DNA of 64,000 bases from Clostridia bacterium (GTDB lineage: Bacteria; Bacillota; Clostridia; UMGS1840). Positions 38,440 through 47,084 of the stretch are shown piece after piece; the first letter of the stretch is position 1; every line of letters begins with the position of its first letter. Location of the stretch: NCBI GenBank assembly GCA_017468465.1, contig JAFUIN010000019.1, positions 39,509 to 103,508 of the forward strand, read 5' to 3'. Under the pieces are notes generated by a model, which saw nothing but the letters and a program-made list of their open reading frames with translations, had not been told where the DNA came from and searched no databases. A program made the translations under genes and the position numbers.

Positions 38440-39666
38440 TTATTCATTGATGATGGCAATTTTTAAGCCTTCCATCTTCAGGTTCGTCTGGTGTGCTTCG
38501 TTAATTTTAGAAAGCGGATATTTATGAGTAATCAATTTTTTAATGGGTAAGCCAATACCCTGTGCTCTTTTTAAGAAATCGAAGGTAGTTGCGTAATCGC
38601 GTAAGGTGTATACCCAGGAACCAACTACAGTCAATTCTTTTGAACAGATATCAAAATGGGGGTTAATGGTAGCATCACCGCCATTGATGAAGAAACCAAG
38701 TTCGCAAAGCCCGCCACCTTTTCTCACAAATTTATACACATTGGAATGTGCAATGGGAGAACCGGTACACTGGAATGCAAAATCTGCAAAATAACCGCCA
38801 AAAGCATCTTTCACTCCTTCGGTCAGAGCTTCAATACCTTTGTAATTTTTGAAGTTAACAGACTTGGTTGCGCCCATTTCCTTCGCAAATTCCAAACGCT
38901 TATCTTCTCCGTCAACTGCAACGATATTTTCTACGCCCATTGTTCTTAATACTGCAATACACAAAAGACCAATCGGTCCGCAGCCCTGAACAACTACACG
39001 GCTGTTGAATCTTAAGATGCCAACAGTTTTTGCACGTTCTACAGCGTGAATCAAAACTGCTGCAGGTTCGATTAAAATTCTGCTTTCCAAGTCTAAATCG
39101 CTAACGTTGAATACAGTAGAACCGCCTCTGATTACCATGTAATCGGCAAACCAGCCATTCAGATGGATATCATCATCAGGAATCAGACCGTAAACATCAG
39201 CACCGTCGCCAACGTTTTGTTTATTCAAGTCAAACATCGTGATGTTGGGGTCATCTTTGAAAATCATACAGGTAACAACTTTGTCACCAATTTTCAGAGA
39301 TTTTCCGGCGCTGTCTTTCTTAACGTTTTTACCCATTTTAACGATTTCGCCGGTTCCTTCGTGACCTAATACAACCGGAATCAATCCGAAGGGGTCACGT
39401 TTGAATTCATGAGCATCTGTTCCGCAAATACCGCAGCCTTCTACTTTGACTAAAATATCGTCATCGCCAAGTTCGGGAATCGGGAATTCTTTAATGTCGT
39501 AGTGTTCTAAAGAAGTCAGCATTGCTGCTTTTGCAGTTTTCGGAATGGGTCCTGCAGATTTTCCGCAAGTGCAATTTCCACCACAACTGCAGTCAGAGCC
39601 ATTACCGTTTAAGTTCGTTAAAACTTGTTTTACGATTGACTCAATCGCTTTTTCATTCATTTCCAT
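38440..39666 (-). CDS. zinc-type alcohol dehydrogenase with encapsulation peptide and Cys-rich linker
   Basis: A 408-residue medium-chain dehydrogenase. The N-terminal MNEKAIESIVKQVLTNL helix is an encapsulation-peptide type, followed by a linker with CSCGGNCTCG. The catalytic domain has CGICGTDAHEF, GHEGTGEIV (zinc ligands) and GCGPIGLLCIAVL (NAD). The four-Cys structural-zinc lobe of classic ADHs is absent. It probably reduces propionaldehyde to propanol to regenerate NAD in the compartment, taking the place of the iron-type PduQ. GAGGGA lies 7 bases before the ATG at 39666. The assignment to propanol is from context. Confidence 0.88.
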   Translation of the reverse strand: MEMNEKAIESIVKQVLTNLNGNGSDCSCGGNCTCGKSAGPIPKTAKAAMLTSLEHYDIKEFPIPELGDDDILVKVEGCGICGTDAHEFKRDPFGLIPVVLGHEGTGEIVKMGKNVKKDSAGKSLKIGDKVVTCMIFKDDPNITMFDLNKQNVGDGADVYGLIPDDDIHLNGWFADYMVIRGGSTVFNVSDLDLESRILIEPAAVLIHAVERAKTVGILRFNSRVVVQGCGPIGLLCIAVLRTMGVENIVAVDGEDKRLEFAKEMGATKSVNFKNYKGIEALTEGVKDAFGGYFADFAFQCTGSPIAHSNVYKFVRKGGGLCELGFFINGGDATINPHFDICSKELTVVGSWVYTLRDYATTFDFLKRAQGIGLPIKKLITHKYPLSKINEAHQTNLKMEGLKIAIINE

Positions 39667-39702
39667 TGAACTATCCCTCATTTCTATATGATACGTTTTT
39701 CA

Positions 39703-41148
39703 CTAAATAATACGGAAGCCATCCACCAGAACACATCTTCTCTGACGGGTAAAGCTTCTTGCGGAGGTAATGCCCTCACCGGTCGGTCCGGCAATGGTAA
39801 AGGTGGTGTGCCCTTCTCCTCCTGCACCGATACCTGCATAGGAAGGTGCATTTTTTACAAAAATTGTAGTTTCTACTTCTCTTGCAAATTTTGTTAAATT
39901 GTCAACATTTTTGGAGTGCATATGCGCACTGTGACGATTGCCGTGTTCATATTTTACACCAAGACGGATTGCTTCGTCAACATCTTTTACGGAAACAATG
40001 GGTAAAATCGGCATCATCAGTTCTTCGCAAACGAAAGGATGATCTTCGGTAGTTTCACAAATGATCAGGCGGGTATCCTTGGGAGCATCGGTGATTCCGA
40101 TTGCTTCTAAAAACAGATTTGCATCTTTGCCAACCCAGTCTTTATTAAGCATCAATTTGCGTTTCGGTCTGGGAGTGCAGCCTTCACCCTGCTTGCATTC
40201 TTCTTCAGTCAATGCAACCTTTACCAGTTTATCAATGTCTGACTGTTTGGTAAGCAGATATGCACCGTTTTGAGTCATGTAATGAATCAATTCGTCTTTA
40301 ATGCTTGCCACAGCAAAACATTCTTTTTCAGCAATACAGGGCAAGTTGTTGTCAAAGCTTGCGCCTGCAACAATGTCTTTTGCAGCTTTTCTGATATCAG
40401 CAGTTTCATCAACGATAACAGGCGGGTTACCCGCACCGGCACCGATTGCTTTTTTACCGGAAGAAAGTAATGTTCTAACAACGCCGGGACCACCGGTTGC
40501 AACCAATAATTTTACATCTTTGCACTGAATCATGGCATCTGCGGTTTTTAAGGTAGGTTTCACAACAGAAACTACTACGTTTTCAGGACCGCCCGCTTCC
40601 AATACCGCACGGTTAATCAAATCTACCGCATAATTGGAAGTGTTAATTGCTCTCGGATGGGGGTTAAAAATAACACAGTTCCCTGCTGCCAACATCCCGA
40701 TAGAGTTACAAAGAACAGTTTCGGAAGGATTGGTGGTGGGAGTGATGCTTCCAATCAATCCATAGGGTGCCATTTCTACCAGAGTAAGACCAGTATCACC
40801 GCTGTATGCTCTGGGCTGTAAGTCTTCAGTACCGGGAGTTTTTTCTGCAACCAGAGTATGCTTGATGATTTTATCGGTTACTCTGCCCATACCAGTTTCT
40901 TCAACACCCATTTTAGCCATGGTTTCGGCTTCTGCCATAATTTTTTCTCTGATTTTGGTAATCATATTTTCACGCTGTTCCAAAGAATATCCGCGAAACA
41001 GCTTATATGCTGTTTTTGCCGCTTCTAAAGCTTCTTCCATCGTGTTAAAAACACCTTTATATTTACCGGATGTTTTCGGAGTGGTGCCGTTTGCAGCCAT
41101 TCCTTTAATTACCTGTTCAACAATGCTTGCAATTTGTTGTTCGTTCAT
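39703..41148 (-). CDS. pduP: CoA-acylating propionaldehyde dehydrogenase
   Basis: A 481-residue aldehyde dehydrogenase of the PduP/EutE family that turns propionaldehyde and CoA into propionyl-CoA. It starts with the encapsulation helix MNEQQIASIVEQVIKGMA, then a linker. Motifs include GSITPTTNPSETVLCN, NPHPRA, GGPGVVRTLLSSGKKAIGAGAGNPP and the catalytic Cys in NNLPCIAEKE. The C-terminus has GGEGHTTFTIAGPTGEG. AAAGGAT precedes the ATG. It feeds PduL. Confidence 0.96.
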   Translation of the reverse strand: MNEQQIASIVEQVIKGMAANGTTPKTSGKYKGVFNTMEEALEAAKTAYKLFRGYSLEQRENMITKIREKIMAEAETMAKMGVEETGMGRVTDKIIKHTLVAEKTPGTEDLQPRAYSGDTGLTLVEMAPYGLIGSITPTTNPSETVLCNSIGMLAAGNCVIFNPHPRAINTSNYAVDLINRAVLEAGGPENVVVSVVKPTLKTADAMIQCKDVKLLVATGGPGVVRTLLSSGKKAIGAGAGNPPVIVDETADIRKAAKDIVAGASFDNNLPCIAEKECFAVASIKDELIHYMTQNGAYLLTKQSDIDKLVKVALTEEECKQGEGCTPRPKRKLMLNKDWVGKDANLFLEAIGITDAPKDTRLIICETTEDHPFVCEELMMPILPIVSVKDVDEAIRLGVKYEHGNRHSAHMHSKNVDNLTKFAREVETTIFVKNAPSYAGIGAGGEGHTTFTIAGPTGEGITSARSFTRQRRCVLVDGFRII

Positions 41149-41179
41149 TTTTGATACATCCTTTCCATTTATTACTCAT

Positions 41180-42109
41180 TTATTGAAAAATCTCTTTTGC
41201 GTATTCTGCCAATGCGGTATCTTGTTCCAAGGTTCCGCCGCTGACACCAAAGCCTCCCACAATCACATCATTTCGAATGAGTGGAATGCCCCCGCCAAAC
41301 ATAACCAAACGGCTATCCTGATGCTGAATTCCATATAAGGAATCACCCGGTTTGGACAGTTCAGCAAGATTAGAAGTTGGCATTTTTAAGCTGACGGAAG
41401 TATATGCCTTGTTTTGTGCAACATTGATGCTGGCAATAAAGGCATCATCATCTCGAAGCATGGTCATTAAATTACCACCGCTGTCACACACAGCACACAC
41501 AACTTTAACATTCATTTCCCTTGCTTTTTGAATCACAGCTTCACAAAGGTTTTGTGCTTGCTTCATATCAAACTTGGTATCAAGAGGTTTCTCATAGGTT
41601 ACCGTTTTTTCACTCGACGGAGTATACAGTTGATCCTGATATCTTGCTAACATGTAAAGCAAATCTGAAATTCGGTTAAAATAGGATAAATCCTCTTTTT
41701 TGACCAAAAACACTTTAGAAGCCTTTACAGCCTCACGTTCTGCACGGCGTGCAACCGTTCGTGCTACATCTAAATAGGCCCCTGCTTTAGTTTGACCACT
41801 AATGGTAAATTGACCGTCACGAGAAACTTTTTTGGAAAAAGCGTCGATCAACTTTTCGATGCGTGTTGTTGCAGCTTTTGTATCAAAATAATTCCCACCG
41901 GCAATATATGCGTTCAAAAGTATAAATTCTTTTTGTAATGCGGTGATGGTCTGTGCAACAACCTCCATAGACTCAATTTTAGCGAGTCCCAGATTGGAGG
42001 ACAGTTCATCGACGGTTCCAAGCAATTCAAAAAGCACATAATCTTTTTGATATCTCGCATTTTTAATATTGCCGGAATATCCTTCATCACCTTTTTTGGT
42101 ATAAATCAA
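41180..42109 (-). CDS. pduO: PduO-type cobalamin adenosyltransferase with GlcG/HbpS domain
   Basis: A 309-residue two-domain protein. Residues 1-165 resemble the PduO ATP:cob(I)alamin adenosyltransferase (TKKGDEGYSGN, LLGTVDELSSNLGLAK, ARTVARRAERE, LSYFNRISDLLYMLAR). Residues 175-309 are a GlcG/HbpS domain (VVCAVCDSGGNLMTMLRDDDAF, GGGIPL) that binds haem or corrinoid in relatives. It makes and supplies adenosylcobalamin for PduCDE. It starts with TTG, preceded by GGGAGGTG. Confidence 0.93.
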   Translation of the reverse strand: MIYTKKGDEGYSGNIKNARYQKDYVLFELLGTVDELSSNLGLAKIESMEVVAQTITALQKEFILLNAYIAGGNYFDTKAATTRIEKLIDAFSKKVSRDGQFTISGQTKAGAYLDVARTVARRAEREAVKASKVFLVKKEDLSYFNRISDLLYMLARYQDQLYTPSSEKTVTYEKPLDTKFDMKQAQNLCEAVIQKAREMNVKVVCAVCDSGGNLMTMLRDDDAFIASINVAQNKAYTSVSLKMPTSNLAELSKPGDSLYGIQHQDSRLVMFGGGIPLIRNDVIVGGFGVSGGTLEQDTALAEYAKEIFQ

Positions 42110-42139
42110 CCTGTATCACCTCCCGGTGCACCATATTTT

Positions 42140-43960
42140 TTACGATTGTCCCAACACAAGCCCTGTTGCAACAGCAGCTCTGGGACCGAATTTTTCCAGG
42201 ACATTTCCACGTCCTGCAACAATATTATATTTTGAGAGTGCCTCGTTAATTAAATCCGGCACCTCAAAGTCTAAAGCGCTTCCGCCAACCATAACCACAA
42301 ACTGAATATTTCTGATGTTACCATCCGGTGCAATTTTGGTTAATGCTTTCAGCGCGTTTTGCACAAATACTTTTTTCTTTGCTTCCTTTCGGATGACAGC
42401 AATCTGCTCCATTGTGAGATTCTTTTTCCGAATAGGAATCATTTTATCTTCTGTTAAAATTACAACTCGTTTATACAGTTCAGGCGGCAACTGCTCTTTG
42501 GTGAACTTTACTGTCTGGTCTTCAAAACGCAGCATATTAAAGGTTTCCACTCGTGCAAGCGGATATTTTTTAATCAGCTCCGCCAAATCTCTGTCAGCCA
42601 ATGCAAGCTCCAAATCAATGATGGTTGTCACCATTTCACCGGCGCCTGCTGTATGCACACTTTTGATGTTTCCGGTTTCATCCATCAAGGCAGCATCGGT
42701 TGAACCGCCACCTAAATCTAAAATAGCGAGAGGCTTATCAGTCCCCGGGGTTGTTAAAGCTCCTAAAATTGCATTATCTGCTTCTTTCCCCATAATGGAA
42801 ACAGCCAGATGGGTTTCCTGGGTAATTACATCTGCAATCTGCTTCATTGGCAAATGAGAGGTTTTTACCATGGAAGAAAGCATTACCACACTTTCCATTG
42901 CATACTCATTTGCAAGACCACCGGACACCTTCATCGGTGCCAGCGTGTCGGTTGCAGATAAATCGGATATCTTAATGGAATCTGCCATTTGACCGGTTAA
43001 ATCTGCCATACGGCGTTTAATTCGTTCAAAAGAGTTCCCTGTGTTAGTGTTTTTTTCACCGGCAATATCAAAGATATCGCCACTTTTTATCACAGCTTCT
43101 GTAATTTTATCTGCTCCTTGGGAAACAGGAACACTGAAATCACCGCCGGTTCCGTAAATATAAATGTTACCAACCGGAATTTCCTGCGTTTTTACGCCGC
43201 CCTCATCATTATTGATGACAACACCGGACCGTAGCCCGATTAAGCTTTTGGAAATTGGGATAACGCCTTTTGTTTCCTCCGGCGTCAATTTGAAAATCCC
43301 TGCAATTCCATAAGGATTGGATAAAATTTTAATCGTGCCTGATTCAGATGCAACTTCAACTGCTGCCAGCTTTCCAAAAGGAATTTTTTCAATTTGCATT
43401 ACCTCATCTACAATGGGTAACGTCACATTCAGTCGGTTTGCAATCAAAACACCGTCATCTTTTTTTGCAATAACACCTGTAACAGAGATTCCCTCATCAA
43501 TGGCACGGTTAATCAATGTTGCTGCTTCTTCAAAATCCACACTGTCGTAAACAACTGCAATATAATCATCACTATGATTGCATTGCTGTAACGTTCTGAC
43601 ATCGTGCGTTAGACCGACCCCGATTCCGTTGCCGCCGGGAGTGTCCGGATTATGTCCGATCATAACGGAGCCAATAATGGTGGTTTGTGAAATTACATCT
43701 GTAGAAAGCTCGGAAATAACAGGTGTCGCTTCGTTGATGAAAACCTTTTGAATTTCAGCCAATGTAAAGCCGGCATCTTTCGCTGCCTGATTCAGTGCAG
43801 CAATTACCCCTGTTTTGTTTTCACGGGTGCCTTTTACACCGGTAGTGGGAATCAAGGCATAGGAGAGAAAATCAGATCTGCCGTCATGAACATTCATCAG
43901 CACAGCTTCTGTTGTTGAATTTCCAATATCAACACCGGCAATAATTTCATGAACAGCCAT
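42140..43960 (-). CDS. pduG: diol dehydratase reactivase large subunit
   Basis: A 606-residue Hsp70-like ATPase that exchanges damaged cobalamin from diol dehydratase. It shows AGVDIGNSTTEAVL near the start, MIGHNPDTPGGNGIGVG, AILDLGGGSTDAA (phosphate loop) and the C-terminal VVMVGGSALDFEVP. Length is as in PduG/DdrA. Its usual small partner (PduH/DdrB, about 120 residues) does not follow; pduO starts 31 bases downstream. AAAGGAG lies 7 bases before the ATG at 43960. Confidence 0.95.
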   Translation of the reverse strand: MAVHEIIAGVDIGNSTTEAVLMNVHDGRSDFLSYALIPTTGVKGTRENKTGVIAALNQAAKDAGFTLAEIQKVFINEATPVISELSTDVISQTTIIGSVMIGHNPDTPGGNGIGVGLTHDVRTLQQCNHSDDYIAVVYDSVDFEEAATLINRAIDEGISVTGVIAKKDDGVLIANRLNVTLPIVDEVMQIEKIPFGKLAAVEVASESGTIKILSNPYGIAGIFKLTPEETKGVIPISKSLIGLRSGVVINNDEGGVKTQEIPVGNIYIYGTGGDFSVPVSQGADKITEAVIKSGDIFDIAGEKNTNTGNSFERIKRRMADLTGQMADSIKISDLSATDTLAPMKVSGGLANEYAMESVVMLSSMVKTSHLPMKQIADVITQETHLAVSIMGKEADNAILGALTTPGTDKPLAILDLGGGSTDAALMDETGNIKSVHTAGAGEMVTTIIDLELALADRDLAELIKKYPLARVETFNMLRFEDQTVKFTKEQLPPELYKRVVILTEDKMIPIRKKNLTMEQIAVIRKEAKKKVFVQNALKALTKIAPDGNIRNIQFVVMVGGSALDFEVPDLINEALSKYNIVAGRGNVLEKFGPRAAVATGLVLGQS

Positions 43961-43986
43961 GATTTTTCTCCTTTCCAAATGATTCT

Positions 43987-44595
43987 TTATAAGAGAATGT
44001 TTCGTTTCTCATACACTGCAACAATTTCTTCGATAAATGCTGCAGTAATATTTGCCTGATAATCACTTCTTAAATGATCAGCAATGTCTAACAGCTCTTT
44101 TTTTGTTGCCCGATTGGGACGAAGCTTATCATAAATTTTCAAAACTTCCTCATCCGGCACCAGGGTTAACTCTGCAGCTCTGCGAAGGTTTCCGGCAAAT
44201 TGTTTTTTGCCTGCTTTTTCTGCAATTTCCGCTTGCATCAGCAAAGTATCCCGATTGGTTTTGAAATCCTCGTGTGTAACCTTCCCTTGAATAACCTTTT
44301 CAAAAGTAACATCAGAAAAAGCTTTTCCGGATTTGGAACGAAGCAAATCAGGATGATTTTTGGAAAGCGGATATGTGTAACCCTTTTTTGAACTTACATA
44401 ACTTCCGCCTTTCATATCGCGAAGAACTTTTTGGGTCAGTTCATCAGCAATCTGGTCAGGCGATTTATCTGCTTTCGGGGTTTCGATTTTTTTAAGAATC
44501 GCATTCATTTCTGTTGCAGAAATTCCATCGGAACCGGTTTCCGCCTGAATTTTTTGAGCAACAGCTTTTACTATTTCAGAAATATTGATATCCAT
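43987..44595 (-). CDS. pduE: propanediol dehydratase small subunit
   Basis: About 202 residues. The first 20 (MDINISEIVKAVAQKIQ) form a possible targeting helix followed by a linker, and the small-subunit core follows with YPLSKNHPDLLRSKSGKAFSDVT and LRPNRATKKELLDIADHLR. It is a structural part of the B12-dependent dehydratase. AAGGAG lies 8 bases before the ATG at 44595; an upstream start would overlap it. It lies 12 bases after pduD. Confidence 0.95.
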   Translation of the reverse strand: MDINISEIVKAVAQKIQAETGSDGISATEMNAILKKIETPKADKSPDQIADELTQKVLRDMKGGSYVSSKKGYTYPLSKNHPDLLRSKSGKAFSDVTFEKVIQGKVTHEDFKTNRDTLLMQAEIAEKAGKKQFAGNLRRAAELTLVPDEEVLKIYDKLRPNRATKKELLDIADHLRSDYQANITAAFIEEIVAVYEKRNILL

Positions 44596-44607
44596 AACTG
44601 TCACTCC

Positions 44608-45264
44608 TTAAAACTCAATCTGTAAAGCAACCGGTGATTTCTTATCTACAACGTTTTCGGTTTCTTTAATATGAAGCAATGCCGCCTTTGCCTGGAATTT
44701 TGGCCGAACCATGCAATCATTCATAACGCTGATCGGTTCGGGAGTCTGCCCTTTTGCATATCTTGCCGCATTTTTACCGATTTTGCGGTAAATATCTAAC
44801 GTAATCAGCGGCGCTTGAGAAAACAGCTCCAAATTCGTCAATGGGAACAAATCTTTCTGATGAATGGTGGTTGTTCCTTTTGACTGAATTCCGACACCAA
44901 TGCCGGAACCACTGTATTTTGCTGCAGTCAAAGCGATAAATGCAACATCGGAAGTATGATATACACGGATAAATCGCGGCGTCATACCTTCTTCCTCCAC
45001 GCCCGCTGCAATTTCACGAATCAAATCGTAATGACTGACACCGGACATGGTTTCAAACATATCTTTTGAAAAAGAAGCTCCCAGCCCAATAACAACTTCA
45101 GAAGGGCTAACACCTTTCGGTGCATCACCAACTTCGGTAACGGTAAGCCGTTTTCCGCTTGTTTTTGTAACAGGCTGCGGATTGATGTCAAATGTCTGCA
45201 CATTTTGAATGGCAGCCATCACTTGTCTTGTAACTTCTTTGATTAACTGTTCATTATATTCCAT
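44608..45264 (-). CDS. pduD: propanediol dehydratase medium subunit
   Basis: A 218-residue medium subunit with an N-terminal encapsulation-type helix (MEYNEQLIKEVTRQVMAAI) and linker, then the cobalamin-side domain: PSEVVIGLGASFSKDMFETMSGVSH (in parts), FIRVYHTSDVAFIALTAAKYSGSGIGVGIQ and SKGTTTIHQKDLFPLTNLELF. It forms part of the AdoCbl site with PduC. No good ribosome site is seen before this ATG and no other in-frame start fits, so translation may be coupled or weak. Confidence 0.95.
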   Translation of the reverse strand: MEYNEQLIKEVTRQVMAAIQNVQTFDINPQPVTKTSGKRLTVTEVGDAPKGVSPSEVVIGLGASFSKDMFETMSGVSHYDLIREIAAGVEEEGMTPRFIRVYHTSDVAFIALTAAKYSGSGIGVGIQSKGTTTIHQKDLFPLTNLELFSQAPLITLDIYRKIGKNAARYAKGQTPEPISVMNDCMVRPKFQAKAALLHIKETENVVDKKSPVALQIEF

Positions 45265-45328
45265 ACTGATACCGTATACATTTTTATTTAATTGTATTAA
45301 AAATGCACAAATCCTTTCTTTTTATTTT

Positions 45329-46993
45329 CTAAATAGTGGTAGGATCTAAGGTATCCTTAATATTTTTGATTTCATCCCAACGTGCGCCGGAAACACGGTA
45401 GCCGGTGCCGGGGCCGTTGTAATCATTCGGATGATTTACAGAGCTTAACACCTCAAAATTACTGTCAAGAATAGAGGAAGTCTGTAAATAATCGGCAGAC
45501 AAACGCTGTTTTAACATCTGAAATACAGATACTGCAACATCATGAAAACCGGAATTGTTCAATGCCTGCACAATGTCGATTCCGGTGATATCACCGTCAA
45601 CCAGCTTTTGTGCAGCAGCCAAATCTTCATTGACATTACGTTTTGCAGTGATGTCTTTACTGCCGTGTGCGTAAACTGCCTGTTCAACCTGTTCGTCAGT
45701 TACTTTCGGGAATCCCAGACAAGCAAATACAGCCTGCACTGCTTTCGCCGCTTTCAGGCGAACCTTGATGACATCTTCTTCTGATACAGGACGAAGCCCA
45801 CCATCCACCTTAAGGTCACGTTGCAGAATGTTATAATCATCAAAATCTTCTGCATCAAAGTTTGCACCGGCAAACATATTATCATAATTGGGAATGGAGC
45901 TGTATCCTGAGAAAATAAAATCGGTTCCGGGAAGCATTTGCATCAGCATTCTCGCAGTTCTTCTGATATCACTGTGAGAAAATGTCTGGTCATTACCGGA
46001 AGCAACCTCCAACCCAAGCTGCGCGGCAACTAAGTTTTCTGCCAACACACAACGAATGCCGGAAGGCACAGCACCGGTAATACCGATACAGCTGATTGCA
46101 CCGTTTTGAGTACCCTGTACCCCTGCCCCTTTAATAACCAGCAGACAACGGATTTCCAGGTACAACATCGATTTCTTTTCTGCATTCCCCATCAGAACCT
46201 CAGAGCCAGTACCGGAGGTACAGCGCATCTTCATTCCGCGGGAAGCATATGCAGATGCTAAAAATGCTTTGGAATAGGGAGTGTCATCACCATCGATAAA
46301 CACTTTTTCGGTACCATATACAGAAATTGTTTCTGCATAGGTGGTAAGCCCCTTCATGCCAAGTTTCAACTCAACGGCTTCTTCTACAGCACATTGTGAT
46401 AATACACCCGGGCGGCCAACCTGAGAGCCAATCAACAAACCAACCGCACAAAGTGGTGCATATCTTGCAATCCCAACGGTGGTTTCTGTTTCGTCAAATC
46501 CACGGAAGGTTGCTTCCGCAGCATCACACGCAATCTGCACCGGATTATCATCCAGATTGGTAACATGACACTGATTAGACGGTGTTTTACGTTCTCTCAT
46601 TTTCTGCATTGCCATCATCATTTCTACCACATTCATATGGTTCATGATTTCTTTCAGCTTTGCAGCAGTTAAACCGGAAAACAGCTTTTTGAGTTCTTTA
46701 TTATCGGTATTGATATCACATAAGTCTCTGGCATATTGTAAGCTGTCAATCGCCATCGCTTTTTCGGCAATGGACAAGTCAATGGCATGGTCAGCAATAA
46801 AACTGTCGATAAAATCAAAGTCTTCACGACGTTTGCCGTCCATTTCCACAATGACGCCGTTAACAATCTTCAAAGAGGGCTTCGGGTCGTATTTGGAATC
46901 CATCGCTACAAAGCCAACTTCATCCCATTCGTTTACAAACCCATCTTGATGGACAGGTCTTTGCCCCAGCACTTCAAATCGATTTGATTTCAT
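45329..46993 (-). CDS. pduC: propanediol dehydratase large subunit (coenzyme B12 dependent)
   Basis: A 554-residue TIM-barrel subunit that dehydrates 1,2-propanediol to propionaldehyde by a radical mechanism. It starts FEVLGQRPVHQDGFVNEW, and shows RERKTPSNQCHVTN, GIARYAPLCAVGLLIGSQVG, RGMKMRCTSGTGSE and FIFSGYSSIPNYDNMFAG. Length matches PduC and the glycerol dehydratase DhaB1 (555); propanediol is chosen because of the rhamnose/fucose and shell genes around it. The ribosome site is weak (GGTGA). Confidence 0.95.
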   Translation of the reverse strand: MKSNRFEVLGQRPVHQDGFVNEWDEVGFVAMDSKYDPKPSLKIVNGVIVEMDGKRREDFDFIDSFIADHAIDLSIAEKAMAIDSLQYARDLCDINTDNKELKKLFSGLTAAKLKEIMNHMNVVEMMMAMQKMRERKTPSNQCHVTNLDDNPVQIACDAAEATFRGFDETETTVGIARYAPLCAVGLLIGSQVGRPGVLSQCAVEEAVELKLGMKGLTTYAETISVYGTEKVFIDGDDTPYSKAFLASAYASRGMKMRCTSGTGSEVLMGNAEKKSMLYLEIRCLLVIKGAGVQGTQNGAISCIGITGAVPSGIRCVLAENLVAAQLGLEVASGNDQTFSHSDIRRTARMLMQMLPGTDFIFSGYSSIPNYDNMFAGANFDAEDFDDYNILQRDLKVDGGLRPVSEEDVIKVRLKAAKAVQAVFACLGFPKVTDEQVEQAVYAHGSKDITAKRNVNEDLAAAQKLVDGDITGIDIVQALNNSGFHDVAVSVFQMLKQRLSADYLQTSSILDSNFEVLSSVNHPNDYNGPGTGYRVSGARWDEIKNIKDTLDPTTI

Positions 46994-47084
46994 AAGTGTT
47001 CACCATATTTCGTCTTACTAAAATACAAATGGTATTCCGGTCAGACCTTTCCTTTCTATAATATATAATAGAATAGCAAACAAA

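Noticed and set aside
42315..42857. Open frame of 180 codons on the plus strand inside pduG
   Set aside because: It lies wholly antisense to a clear reactivase gene, has no ribosome site and no recognisable motif; it is a by-product of codon use on the other strand.
45265..45328. Small peptide gene between pduC and pduD
   Set aside because: The good ribosome-like AAAGGA is followed by a start and then a stop after two codons; no real coding sequence.
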